From Sphingobium yanoikuyae (GTDB taxonomy: Bacteria > Pseudomonadota > Alphaproteobacteria > Sphingomonadales > Sphingomonadaceae), in assembly GCF_013001025.1 (NCBI RefSeq), contig NZ_CP053021.1, forward strand, positions 3,810,001 to 3,874,000: a stretch of DNA of 64,000 nucleotides, in the 5' to 3' direction. Below the pieces are notes generated by a model that worked only from the letters and a program-made list of their open reading frames with translations, did no database searches and had not been told where the DNA came from. Both the position numbers and the translations under genes were made by a program. Of the stretch, positions 45,693-54,281 are shown in pieces. Every line of letters begins with the position of its first letter. The stretch's first letter is position 1.

Positions 45693-46684
45693 CAGTGCGC
45701 CACTCCGAATTCGGTGCCGAACAGTTCCATGGCGCCGACCGAAACTACCTGTGCTTCAGGCGCCAGGCCGCGGATGACGACAGCGCCATCCTGCCCGCTC
45801 GACAGGGCTTCGATGCGCTGCCGGATGAAATTGCCCGGCGCCGTCTGGAGATAGACCCATTCTCCGCCGTAAATGTCCCGCACGATCGCACTGGCTGGGA
45901 CGGAAAGCCCTTCCTGGGTCTTGCCGAGGGGAAGTCGAATGCCGACGCGCTGTCCCACGCGCCAGAATTGGTCGCTATTATCGAGCGCATAATAGAGGTC
46001 GACCGTACCAGCTACTGCATTGGCCGACGGCGGGGCTTGAACCGGTGTCCCTTTGCGTCCTCCCTGCGTTGTTCCCAGGGGCGCGACGATGATGGATGCA
46101 TTGCGGTTGATGGCAGCAACATCTGTGCCGGCGACGGAAACGCGGACCCAGAGACGTGACTGGTTGCCCAACGACGCAACCGCGGGCCCGAGCAAGCGTC
46201 GTTGCTCGATCGCAACCTGGGCCTGGGCCTGGGCTGTTGCGAGCGCTGCCGCAGCCTCGTCCCGCGCCCTGACGCTTCCAGCTTCTTCTGCAACGAGCCT
46301 GCTGGCGCGTTCCAGCGCAATGCGCGCGAGCCGAACCTGCGCGCGCGTCCGCTCGACCTCGCCGTCGGCGCTCGCCTGGCTGGCACCAATTTGTGCCAGA
46401 TTGCTGAGAGCACCGGTGGGTACGCCACCAGTCCCATTGGGAACGACGATTTCGCCGCTCGTTTCTCGCGCCAGCGCAGCCGTTCCCGCACCAACCCTGG
46501 TCGTCTCGATGCCGAGCCTTTTTACAGCTTCGGGCTTCAGCGTCAGCCTGACCAGTTCGGTCTCATGCGCGACAACCTCACCATGGGATGGAGGCGAAGA
46601 AGACTGCTTGCCCTGCTGACTGCAGGCGCCGAGCATTACGAGCGCGCTCAATGGCAGAAATAGGAGAGAGGTCGTTCGGATCAT
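45692..46684 (-). CDS. RND periplasmic adaptor lipoprotein
   Basis: 330 residues from [10 protein letters not shown], with lipobox LVMLGACS. Segments after it include [11 protein letters not shown], a helical hairpin rich in alanine and arginine, and a barrel with [20 protein letters not shown]. It starts the second efflux operon. The upstream in-frame ATG at 46750 was rejected because it would destroy the signal peptide. A GTTCGA/TCGAAC palindrome lies 24 bases upstream of the start. Confidence 0.9.
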   Translation of the reverse strand: MIRTTSLLFLPLSALVMLGACSQQGKQSSSPPSHGEVVAHETELVRLTLKPEAVKRLGIETTRVGAGTAALARETSGEIVVPNGTGGVPTGALSNLAQIGASQASADGEVERTRAQVRLARIALERASRLVAEEAGSVRARDEAAAALATAQAQAQVAIEQRRLLGPAVASLGNQSRLWVRVSVAGTDVAAINRNASIIVAPLGTTQGGRKGTPVQAPPSANAVAGTVDLYYALDNSDQFWRVGQRVGIRLPLGKTQEGLSVPASAIVRDIYGGEWVYLQTAPGNFIRQRIEALSSGQDGAVVIRGLAPEAQVVSVGAMELFGTEFGVAH

Positions 46685-46707
46685 GCTGCTCACCGATAAA
46701 TGGATCG

Positions 46708-46725
46708 GTTCGAGCCCTATCGAAC
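46708..46725. promoter_or_regulatory. Candidate operator of second efflux operon
   Basis: GTTCGA-N6-TCGAAC, a perfect six-base inverted repeat at 46708-46713 and 46720-46725, just upstream of the adaptor start. Position and symmetry suit a regulator site, but the match to the cognate OmpR-type regulator is unproven. Confidence 0.4.
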
Positions 46726-46793
46726 TTGTCTGGCGTCCAAATCTCGCCAACTATACCATTTGTCCATCTTTGCTGGAAAAGTGGCTACAGCCC

Positions 46794-47333
46794 TCAAAAT
46801 CGCAAAGCCATTGCAATCCCGCCCCCCTGCCCATCGCTCCAGGGAAGCATTCGAATATTGTTGTTGCGCCTGGTCGTGAGAAGCAGGCCTGATGCTTCGC
46901 CCAGAAGGGCCCCGGCAGCGACATCATACCAGTGATGTTTGGTACCCTGGACACGAGAGATTCCGACGATGGTCGCAACCAGATGGGCTGGAAGCCCGAC
47001 TTTCCAGCCGTAGCGGTTCTGGAGCGTTGCAGCTGCCGCAAAGGAAGTGGCGGTATGGGTGGACGGAAAGCTCCGCCGGTCGCTGCCATCCGGGCGGGTT
47101 TCGGGAAAGATATCCTTCAGTCCAAGAGACACCAGCGTCGCGGCACCGACACTTCCACTTGCCTGAAGCGCGCCCTGCCAATCCTCCTGAACGAGGGGCG
47201 TGCCGAGCGCGGCAATCACCAGCGCGTCTCGACCGATATTACTGGTATCGCGCCACGTCCGGTCGGACGCCTGAGCAAATCGCGGCGTGAGCAGGACACA
47301 GCAAAATACTGCAATTACGATGAAAAGCCGCAT
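46794..47333 (-). CDS. Secreted PAP2-family phosphatase
   Basis: 179 residues from MRLFIVIAVF, with signal peptide ending RFAQA. The three PAP2 motifs are visible: KDIFPETRPDG, SFPSTHTATSF and SRVQGTKHHWYDVAAG. It lacks the usual six helices, so it is the periplasmic acid-phosphatase-like type. Possible substrates are lipid phosphates or undecaprenyl pyrophosphate. It lies upstream of the second efflux operon and downstream of the glycosyltransferase operon, same strand. Confidence 0.88.
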   Translation of the reverse strand: MRLFIVIAVFCCVLLTPRFAQASDRTWRDTSNIGRDALVIAALGTPLVQEDWQGALQASGSVGAATLVSLGLKDIFPETRPDGSDRRSFPSTHTATSFAAAATLQNRYGWKVGLPAHLVATIVGISRVQGTKHHWYDVAAGALLGEASGLLLTTRRNNNIRMLPWSDGQGGGIAMALRF

Positions 47334-47721
47334 GAAGATCCCCTGCCAGGCTGGATGCCCGTGCCGGCAGGACGGCGTCATCCAAGGGGTGCCTCAGTCG
47401 AGAAATGCCTGTGCAGCGAAAATTATGGGAAATGCTGTTGCGCTCGTTGAAACTAATGGTCCGATAACGATCTGGAGGGCGCCATCCCCCTCTCCTGCCC
47501 TACGCTATCAACGATCGTTTCTGAGCGCCCACCATATGATCCTGACCATGAGGGGCCAGCACCGACAGGTGCATTGGCGCTGGAAGGCGGGTTCGAGGGA
47601 AGATAGGACGGGATGCTTCTTTTCGGGTTCCACATCGAACCTCACAAGATTTCTGCGGCGGAGGCGGCCGCGCTGTGCGGGCGGTTGGCCGGGTAAGGGC
47701 GCCATTTTCGATGCGGAGGTT
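47334..47721. other. Intergenic stretch without recognisable gene
   Basis: About 390 bases between the PAP2 and glycosyltransferase genes. A 74-codon leftward frame (47508-47732) has arginine/proline-rich low-complexity sequence and overlaps the glycosyltransferase stop, so it is not counted. No clear terminator or operator was found. Confidence 0.5.
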
Positions 47722-48894
47722 TCAGGCTGCATGGCGCACAGCAGTTCGCAGCGAGGAATAGGCCTCGAACAGCCAAGAAAAATGCTCGTCCATCGTGGTG
47801 ACTGAAGCTGCCGCGGTTGCGGCTCGACTACGCCAAATGTCCGGATCGGTAGCTGCGAAATTTTCTATCGCTTCAACCAGACTTGCCGTGTCACCTGCAC
47901 GGAAACGGAGACCGATTCCTGAACGCGCATGATCGGCAGCGCCTCCTTCATCGGGCACGATCACGGGGACGCCGCTGGCGCGCGCTTCGGCGGCGGTCAT
48001 GCAGAAGGTCTCTGCCTCGCACCCGTGGACGAGGGCATCGGCGCTTGCCAGCAGGCTCGCGAGTCGCCGCCGGTCGGTCGTCGGCGCCAGCAGATGGATA
48101 TGCGGGTTGTGCGCGGCTGCACGGCGCACCCGCGCGCTGTCCCGACCATCACCCAGGAGCACCAGGCCGACGGGCCGACGGTAACCGGCGAGCGTCGCAG
48201 CCTGTATGACCATTGGCCATCGCTTCTCGGGTGCATGCCGGCCGACCCCCATCAGCAGCAGGCCATTTTCATCCAGGCCGCATCGCGCGAGAAGATGCCG
48301 CCTCAAAGCTGCGTCGCGATGCGACGGGGTAAAAATATGGGGCTCTACCCCCATGGGGACGGTACAGACCGAACCGACGCCCCCGGCGCGCAGGCGCGCG
48401 GAAAGACTGTCATTTGCGCTCACGACCATGTCGAAAGCCTGTCCGAGCCGTCGCAAATGTCGCCAGTACCAGTCAAAGCCCCGGTCGATGGCTGCCCGCG
48501 GCGCAACATTGCCGAACCAGCGATAGGCGTAAGCCGACAGAGGATCTGCATGCATTACCAGTGCGCGCGGGACATCGCCGCGCCAGCGTGCAACCATGGA
48601 GGCACTCGACCATGGCGACGATGCTTCGACCAGGTCGGGGGCAAGCGCGTCCAGCATGCGATGCAGCGCTGCCTCATCATCGAAATAATGATAGCGCCGA
48701 TCCAGCGGAAAACGCTTGGCTGGAATGGTCACGACGCTCCCGCCGCGCGCAGGCCGCCGCGCCAGTTTCTCGCCCGGCGCAAGGATGATTATGTCATGCC
48801 CCGCCGCTGCGCCGGCATGCAGTTTCCGCTCTACATAGGTCTTAACCCCGCCGCCCTGCGGCGCATAAAAAGCGCAAACGTCGACAATTCGCAT
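47722..48894 (-). CDS. Glycosyltransferase family 4
   Basis: 390 residues. The N-terminal Rossmann domain begins MRIVDVCAFYAPQGGGVKTYVERK, and the C-terminal nucleotide-sugar domain has LLLMGVGRHAPEKRW and EAETFCMTAAEARASGVPVI, the GT4 E-x7-E motif. It transfers a sugar from a nucleotide donor to an unknown acceptor on the cytoplasmic side. It is the last gene of the six-gene operon 53080-47722, four bases after the DUF2141 gene. Confidence 0.9.
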   Translation of the reverse strand: MRIVDVCAFYAPQGGGVKTYVERKLHAGAAAGHDIIILAPGEKLARRPARGGSVVTIPAKRFPLDRRYHYFDDEAALHRMLDALAPDLVEASSPWSSASMVARWRGDVPRALVMHADPLSAYAYRWFGNVAPRAAIDRGFDWYWRHLRRLGQAFDMVVSANDSLSARLRAGGVGSVCTVPMGVEPHIFTPSHRDAALRRHLLARCGLDENGLLLMGVGRHAPEKRWPMVIQAATLAGYRRPVGLVLLGDGRDSARVRRAAAHNPHIHLLAPTTDRRRLASLLASADALVHGCEAETFCMTAAEARASGVPVIVPDEGGAADHARSGIGLRFRAGDTASLVEAIENFAATDPDIWRSRAATAAASVTTMDEHFSWLFEAYSSLRTAVRHAA

Positions 48895-48897
48895 GGG

Positions 48898-49401
48898 CTA
48901 GCGCTCCAAAGGTCCGAAGGAAAACAGGCCGCGCCGGTAATTGAGCCTGATGGGAATATGGGCCGGAGCGGCGCCTACGCGCGCCGATGCCTTTGCCGCT
49001 GACGGTTTCGACAATCCGAGTTTGGGATTGCCCGCAAAACCTACGCCGTCGATCGAGAGCGAGAATTTCCGGTTGGCATCGCGATCATGCATCAAGCTGA
49101 TCGCGTAGACGCCGGGGCCTGGTGCCCGGATGCACAGCGTCACTGACCCCTGGGAGGGGACGGTTTCCTCGACCCGCCGAAACACCTTACCTTCCGAAAT
49201 CAGGATATTGTCGTCGGCGAGAAAATCGGCGTCATTTGCTGGGTAGAGCTCAAGCTTGAGGCGTCCCCTGCGGTCCTTCAGTCCCTCGACCGACACGAGA
49301 AAGGCTGACCCGCTTTCATTTGGCCGACAGAGCCCCTCAGCCTTGCCCAGATCTGGCGATGAAGGGATCGGCGCAGCGGACATCATGGCAAACAGGATCA
49401 T
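48898..49401 (-). CDS. DUF2141 family secreted protein
   Basis: 167 residues from the ATG at 49401, overlapping the stop of the flippase-like gene (ATGA). A short hydrophobic start (MILFAMMSAAPIP) is followed by beta strands with FLVSVEGLKDRRGRLKLELYP, VTLCIRAPGPGVYAISLMHDRDANRKF and VGFAGNPKLG, the DUF2141 pattern. Function of the family is unknown; many members are periplasmic and sit with envelope genes. Confidence 0.85.
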   Translation of the reverse strand: MILFAMMSAAPIPSSPDLGKAEGLCRPNESGSAFLVSVEGLKDRRGRLKLELYPANDADFLADDNILISEGKVFRRVEETVPSQGSVTLCIRAPGPGVYAISLMHDRDANRKFSLSIDGVGFAGNPKLGLSKPSAAKASARVGAAPAHIPIRLNYRRGLFSFGPLER

Positions 49402-50354
49402 GTCCGATCCTTGATCAGGCCGTTCATTCCCAGAAGCAGACCGACAACAAGATGCGCGGCAAGAATCAGCGTGGCCATCAAAGCCATCGCCGAAACAATG
49501 TCGCTGTCCCGTCCGATCAAGAAAGCGGCCACACCCGCAAAGACGACGTCCTTGTTGGGAAGCAGGGGCAGCCTGGAAAGCAACTGTCTGATCGTTCCAA
49601 GGATGATCCACATGCTCAGGTCCACCGAGGGGAGCAGCAGGTGCCACATCATGGCGGCCAGCAATGTCGTGGCCAGGATACGCAGCACGTGAATGGCGGA
49701 AATCAGCCACAGTTCGTGCCGAGGCAGCGCGAACAGCCGATTGCGCAAAAGCATGGCAAGCATGGACGTCAGCAGGACGAAGAAGATGGATCCCGATATC
49801 TCCCATCTGCCAATCCCCGCGACGCCGCTGCCCAGAAGCGGGAAGGCGAAGATCATCATGATCAGCGTCACGACGTTGCCGGCGAGCGCAGACAGGATGG
49901 TGACGTCCTTGAGCGCCGCAAAGGGTGCGGACCTGATGTCGGCGCTACGCCTGGCCCATGCGTAAAAGTAGACCTCGCCAAGATAGCCCAGCAGAATCTC
50001 GTTGCTCACCAGCTTGCGAAGAAGCGCGCCGAAGCCCGCCGCTGGAATATGCCAGAGTCGCCGAAAAATGACCCATTCCGAGATCGGGCCGGCAAGATAA
50101 TAGGCGGCGAACGCGGTCCAGAATATGGGTGTTGTCGGCAGAAGCTGCAGGAGGTGGGCCGTGTCCAGGCCCCTGAACTGCTGCAGGACCGCCAGCAGGA
50201 TCAGCAGCGAGATGATCGGCCCCGCCCATATCGTCCAGTTGCGCCCTGTCCGTATCAGCGGCTCTGGCGAGATCATGGTGCCAATGGCTGGCACCGTGGG
50301 CTGGAAAACGAGATTTGAGGAAAGGACTGAACCACCTGAATTCGGGTCCGTCAT
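49398..50354 (-). CDS. Multi-spanning membrane protein, LPG-synthase/flippase-like
   Basis: 318 residues with about eight helices, starting WTIWAGPIISLLILLAVLQQF. The GPISEWVIFRRLW and EILLGYLGEVYFYAWARR segments resemble the membrane half of lysylphosphatidylglycerol synthase and AglD-type flippase-like proteins. No catalytic domain is attached. It could move a lipid-linked sugar made by the neighbouring glycosyltransferases across the inner membrane; that is inference from context. Confidence 0.65.
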   Translation of the reverse strand: MTDPNSGGSVLSSNLVFQPTVPAIGTMISPEPLIRTGRNWTIWAGPIISLLILLAVLQQFRGLDTAHLLQLLPTTPIFWTAFAAYYLAGPISEWVIFRRLWHIPAAGFGALLRKLVSNEILLGYLGEVYFYAWARRSADIRSAPFAALKDVTILSALAGNVVTLIMMIFAFPLLGSGVAGIGRWEISGSIFFVLLTSMLAMLLRNRLFALPRHELWLISAIHVLRILATTLLAAMMWHLLLPSVDLSMWIILGTIRQLLSRLPLLPNKDVVFAGVAAFLIGRDSDIVSAMALMATLILAAHLVVGLLLGMNGLIKDRT

Positions 50355-50395
50355 GATCGTCTCTTGATAGTTGCGTCACCCATGGGACGGCGCAC

Positions 50396-51559
50396 TCAGG
50401 ACCGAACCTCAGCTTGCGGATGGCAATTATTTTCGGAGATAGAGTTGTATGTAACATGTTTAAAACAGGTGATATAATCGCCACATGCCTGTTCGATCGT
50501 GAAACGTTTCGCCTGGGAATAGCTGGCATCCTCGCATTGATCCATGCGGCGGGCTGCAGCGATCGCAGCAGCCAGATCATAGAGATTGCCGACAGGGACG
50601 AGCGTCGCCAGACGTCCATGTTGCGTGAGTTCGGACATGGCGGAACTGCAATCGGTCGCGATGATCGGAAGTCCGGCGCCGAGCGCTTCGATGATCACCG
50701 CTGGTACGCCCTCATAATTGGACGATAGCAAGAAAATATCGAATCCGGTGAGGTGCCTCGCCGGATCGGGCACATGGCCCTTGAAACGAACCCGATCTTC
50801 TATGCCTAGTTGCAGGGCCAGCGCAGCCAGGCGTTCGCGCTCCGGCCCGTCTCCATATATCGTCAGGCAATCGCGCGTTGTTGCAGCGACGGCGAAGGCG
50901 CGAAGCATGAGCCCGAAATTCTTCTGCGGGACAAGCCTTCCGACCGCCACGAATTGAAGGCCCTCATTTTCCTGCCGTCGACGGCCAGTGGCACCGGCTC
51001 GTAAAGTCTCGAGTTGGCGCTGGTCGATCGCAGGGTCGGCTATGATGGAGATGCATCTCGATGGGATGTGGATGGCGGAGGATATCTCCCTTTCCATTGC
51101 ATGTTCCATACCCACGAAATGATCGATGAACCGGGCATGGAGGCGCACCCATAGCCGATACAGCGTGCGGATCGGCATGGGCATATCCCTGCGCTCGAGA
51201 TCATTGCTGATCTTGGCGACAATAGGGGGACAACGCCTGCCAAGCAGCAATTTCATCGCCAGCGCAACGACCGTGTAGCTGTTGCCGGCACAAAATAGCA
51301 GATCAGGCTGGAGCCGCCGAATGACGGCCGGCAGGGTAATCATCATCCACAGCGTCTCGAACCGCCTGGTGGAAAAGGGGGGCTGGCGTGGCTGATGGAA
51401 TTCGAGCGCGCGGGCGAGTTCGTTCCGCATCGGGCCATCGGACCGACCCATGAAGAGAGGGGCTTCAATACCGGCGCCCCGCCAGGCGCGGACAAGACGC
51501 AGCGCGATACGTTCCACGCCGCCGGCTTCGAAGCTGTGAAGAAATGTCAGCACGCGCAT
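50396..51559 (-). CDS. Glycosyltransferase family 4
   Basis: 387 residues from MRVLTFLHSFEAGGVERIALR, the classic GT4 opening. The donor domain shows LQFVAVGRLVPQKNFGLMLRAF, LTIYGDGPERERL and SSNYEGVPAVIIEALGAGLPI with the E-x7-E pair. It is not closely similar to the other GT4 in the operon, so two different linkages are likely. The upstream in-frame ATG at 51589 overlaps the deacetylase gene and is not preferred. Confidence 0.9.
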   Translation of the reverse strand: MRVLTFLHSFEAGGVERIALRLVRAWRGAGIEAPLFMGRSDGPMRNELARALEFHQPRQPPFSTRRFETLWMMITLPAVIRRLQPDLLFCAGNSYTVVALAMKLLLGRRCPPIVAKISNDLERRDMPMPIRTLYRLWVRLHARFIDHFVGMEHAMEREISSAIHIPSRCISIIADPAIDQRQLETLRAGATGRRRQENEGLQFVAVGRLVPQKNFGLMLRAFAVAATTRDCLTIYGDGPERERLAALALQLGIEDRVRFKGHVPDPARHLTGFDIFLLSSNYEGVPAVIIEALGAGLPIIATDCSSAMSELTQHGRLATLVPVGNLYDLAAAIAAARRMDQCEDASYSQAKRFTIEQACGDYITCFKHVTYNSISENNCHPQAEVRS

Positions 51560-51566
51560 ATTCGGT

Positions 51567-52310
51567 TCAATCGTCCAGCAAATGCCCATAGCGGCTCGGC
51601 CGGCGGGTCAGGACCGCCCGCTGCAGAACATCATTGATGCTGAGCATGATAGCCGGCTGGGTCGTGTCACCGGGATGGACGGCGACCCTGAAATTCTCCG
51701 ACCGGTGCAATAGCGGCGGTAGGAGATATGCGACCGCCAGGGATGATGCCATGCGGAGTTTGCTCCGGCTGGCCCATGTCATGACCGGTCCACGCGCCAG
51801 AGTTTGCCCAGTCATGGGTGACCAAATCTTCATATGATCTTCCGCAATTGGGAAACCGAGTTCCTCAAGCGCTGTCAGGGCGGGTTCTCCATACAGCCAG
51901 GCCGGCGCAACAAAGCCGGCAATCGGTTGACCGGTAATCTCCTCGATCAGGGCCCGCCCGTCTGCAAGCCGCTGACGGGCCGTGGCGAGATCCAGTCCGA
52001 GAAATTCTCCCTCGCCAGCTGTCATGTGCTGAGCCTTGAACCGGGCGCCAAGGCCGCCGTGGCTGGCTCCGTCACGGTGAAACCAGCCATGCAGGAAAAT
52101 CTCCGCGCCGCTTTCCGCCCATCGGCGAACCCGGCCAGCAAAGGGTGAGCGCGCCGAAATAGGATGATCGCCCCAATGGTTGGGGACCACCAGCATCGCG
52201 GTCCGGTCAAGCCGCACATAGGGGGCGACATGATCGACGAGGCGATCCACCTGGCCCTCAAAAGCTGGTCCGACGTCGTGGATCGAGAATAGAAGTCGCT
52301 TCTCTTTCAT
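51567..52310 (-). CDS. Polysaccharide deacetylase-like protein (DUF2334)
   Basis: 247 residues. The NodB-like fold starts LLFSIHDVGPAFEGQVDRLVD with the Asp of motif 1, then AEIFLHGWFHRDG (metal histidines) and FVAPAWLYGEPALTALEELGF. DUF2334 proteins remove acetyl groups from sugars or related substrates. ATGA overlap with the gene upstream. It would edit a glycan or glycolipid made by the two glycosyltransferases. Confidence 0.85.
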   Translation of the reverse strand: MKEKRLLFSIHDVGPAFEGQVDRLVDHVAPYVRLDRTAMLVVPNHWGDHPISARSPFAGRVRRWAESGAEIFLHGWFHRDGASHGGLGARFKAQHMTAGEGEFLGLDLATARQRLADGRALIEEITGQPIAGFVAPAWLYGEPALTALEELGFPIAEDHMKIWSPMTGQTLARGPVMTWASRSKLRMASSLAVAYLLPPLLHRSENFRVAVHPGDTTQPAIMLSINDVLQRAVLTRRPSRYGHLLDD

Positions 52311-53080
52311 AGATGATAGCGAAAGCTGGCCAGGGCGCGCGCATCGTTGACAATGGCTGATCCCTCCAGGCCGGTGAGATCCATTGCGGGGCGACGCATG
52401 TCACTGACGCAAAGGCGCCAATCGATCGATCCGGAGACCCCCGGTGCCGGACTGGCAAGGGCAAGCTCAGGGCCAGAACCGGTCAATGGGGCGCCCCCCA
52501 GCGTCTCCGCCAGGCGAGTAAGGGCATCATGCCGTGACGGGCGAGAGATGGACCGATAGTCCAAGGAAAGGCGAGAGCCCCGCGCATCGTCGATGGCAAG
52601 CCCGATACTGGCAATATTGGTCGACAACCGGCGGGGGTTGATCTCCACGACATGGAGGCGTCGCCCCATATGCGCGTAATCCCCGTTCAGCGACAGGTTC
52701 AGCATATCCATCAATGGTATGGCCGCATTGAAGGATATGCTTCTCAAGGACCAGCGATCCTGATCAGCGCTTCCATCCTGATGAACAAAGGATGCGGCAC
52801 GGTTGGCGGACAGACGCAGGCTGGAAGGACCAAGCAGCAGATTGAGCGAACGGGATCTGACCCGTGCCAGATCGAAATGATCGGTGGGCGTCGCGACGGC
52901 AAGCGCGTAGGTCTTGGGGGCGTGCGCAACCGGTATCCCGTGCAAGAGCCTGGCATTGCTCGCTACCAGTAGGGGAGCATAGCGTGGATCTTCATTGGCG
53001 GCTCGAGCCGGCATGGCTTCAAAAGCTCCGAATAAGACCAGCGTCACGATCCCGAACGCATGATGCGCAGATATAATCAT
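52307..53080 (-). CDS. Secreted hypothetical protein, first gene of glycan operon
   Basis: 257 residues with a signal peptide (FGIVTLVLFGAFEAMPARAA). The rest has alternating beta-prone stretches (LRLSANRAASFVHQDG, MLNLSLNGDYAHMGRRLHVVE, GSIDWRLCVSDM) like a small outer-membrane barrel or periplasmic beta protein. No family recognised. It heads the six-gene leftward operon and is divergent from the EEP phosphodiesterase gene across 142 bases. Confidence 0.65.
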   Translation of the reverse strand: MIISAHHAFGIVTLVLFGAFEAMPARAANEDPRYAPLLVASNARLLHGIPVAHAPKTYALAVATPTDHFDLARVRSRSLNLLLGPSSLRLSANRAASFVHQDGSADQDRWSLRSISFNAAIPLMDMLNLSLNGDYAHMGRRLHVVEINPRRLSTNIASIGLAIDDARGSRLSLDYRSISRPSRHDALTRLAETLGGAPLTGSGPELALASPAPGVSGSIDWRLCVSDMRRPAMDLTGLEGSAIVNDARALASFRYHL

Positions 53081-53222
53081 CAGCTCACATCTCCCCGTTG
53101 CGTGCCTCGACGGCGTGGTGAGATGGAGACCTCAGCTTCAAGCCCAGCAATTTTTTCCGTGATGGAAACTGAGGTGCCCGTGCATTCGCATCGTCGCAGG
53201 CGGCGAATACGGGAGACACAAT

Positions 53223-54281
53223 TTGCGGACCTCGAAGGCAGTTCTGATCGCAGCTTCGCTCATGGGCATGCTCGGCGCTGCGGCACCGACCCCGTCATCG
53301 CCGGATCTGACGCCCAGGCTCCCGCTGCCTTTCGACGGGCATTTGTCCGTGCTGACCTATAATATCCATGGTCTGCCCTGGCCCGTCGCAAGAGGGCGGA
53401 CACAGGCATTCGCGCAGATTGTGCAGCATTTGCGGACCATGCGCGAGGATGGGACGCAACCTCACATCATCGTTCTGCAGGAAGCCTTTACGACTGACGC
53501 TCGGGCGATCGGCCGGGCAGCGGGCTACCGATATGTAGTGGAAGGTCCGGGCGCGCAGATGCCTGGACAGGGAAATCTGCCGTCCGGCTCGCATGCTCTG
53601 ACAGACGCTGCCGCATGGTATCATGGTGAAACGCTCGGCAAATATGTCGGAAGCGGGCTTCAGATCCTGTCCGATTATCCGATTGCGGGCGTCCGGAAAA
53701 TGGCCTTCCCGGCCTTTGCCTGTGCAGGATTTGATTGTCTGGCAAACAAGGGCGCGCTGCTGGTCAGCGTCGCTCTCCCCGGGCAATGGGACAGGGTCGA
53801 TATCGTCACGACGCATCTGAACAGCAGGCGTGCGTCACGGGTCCAGGATGACCGATCGCTGGCCGCCTACCGATTGCAGGTCGATTATCTCACCAACTTC
53901 ATTACGAGCGCGCATGATCCATCGCGGCCCCTGATCGTTGCTGGGGACTTTAATGTGGGCAGCGTTCCAGCGCGCAAGCAAATGCTGCTCTCCAGGGCTC
54001 AGTCCAGATGGTGTCAGGATGGCGATATTGACGACGCCTATGGAGAAGCGGCCCGTCGTGGCATCGCTCTTTCGGCCGATGCGCGTTTTTCAAGGAAGCG
54101 CGCCCGCGACTGGCAGTTTTTCACACCTGGCCGACGTACCGACCTCGAGTTGAGCAGCATCGATGTCCCGTTCGGCCATGAACCGGACGGAACCATGCTG
54201 TCTGACCATGTGGGTTATTCTGCGACCTATCAATTGCGCAATCGCCAGCCTCTTACCAGGATCGCGCCAGGGCGAGTGTAA
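53223..54281 (+). CDS. Secreted endonuclease/exonuclease/phosphatase (EEP) family protein
   Basis: 352 residues. A TTG start at 53223 is used because GGGAG precedes it and it yields a clean signal peptide (AVLIAASLMGMLGAAA). Motifs: LSVLTYNIHGLPW, IIVLQEAFTTDA (metal Glu), VTTHLNSRR, VAGDFNVG and a final SDHVGYSATYQL, the His of the EEP catalytic pair. Members include sphingomyelinases and other phosphodiesterases. A lipid substrate is plausible in a sphingolipid-bearing host but not shown. Its end overlaps the convergent receptor gene by 29 bases. Confidence 0.87.
   Translation: MRTSKAVLIAASLMGMLGAAAPTPSSPDLTPRLPLPFDGHLSVLTYNIHGLPWPVARGRTQAFAQIVQHLRTMREDGTQPHIIVLQEAFTTDARAIGRAAGYRYVVEGPGAQMPGQGNLPSGSHALTDAAAWYHGETLGKYVGSGLQILSDYPIAGVRKMAFPAFACAGFDCLANKGALLVSVALPGQWDRVDIVTTHLNSRRASRVQDDRSLAAYRLQVDYLTNFITSAHDPSRPLIVAGDFNVGSVPARKQMLLSRAQSRWCQDGDIDDAYGEAARRGIALSADARFSRKRARDWQFFTPGRRTDLELSSIDVPFGHEPDGTMLSDHVGYSATYQLRNRQPLTRIAPGRV

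Noticed and set aside
47508..47732. 74-codon leftward frame between PAP2 and glycosyltransferase genes
   Set aside because: Low-complexity composition, overlap with the glycosyltransferase stop and no ribosome site of note.
49320..50318. 332-codon rightward open frame rich in Arg, Gln and His
   Set aside because: Antisense to the flippase-like membrane protein, whose helices and operon overlaps are convincing.
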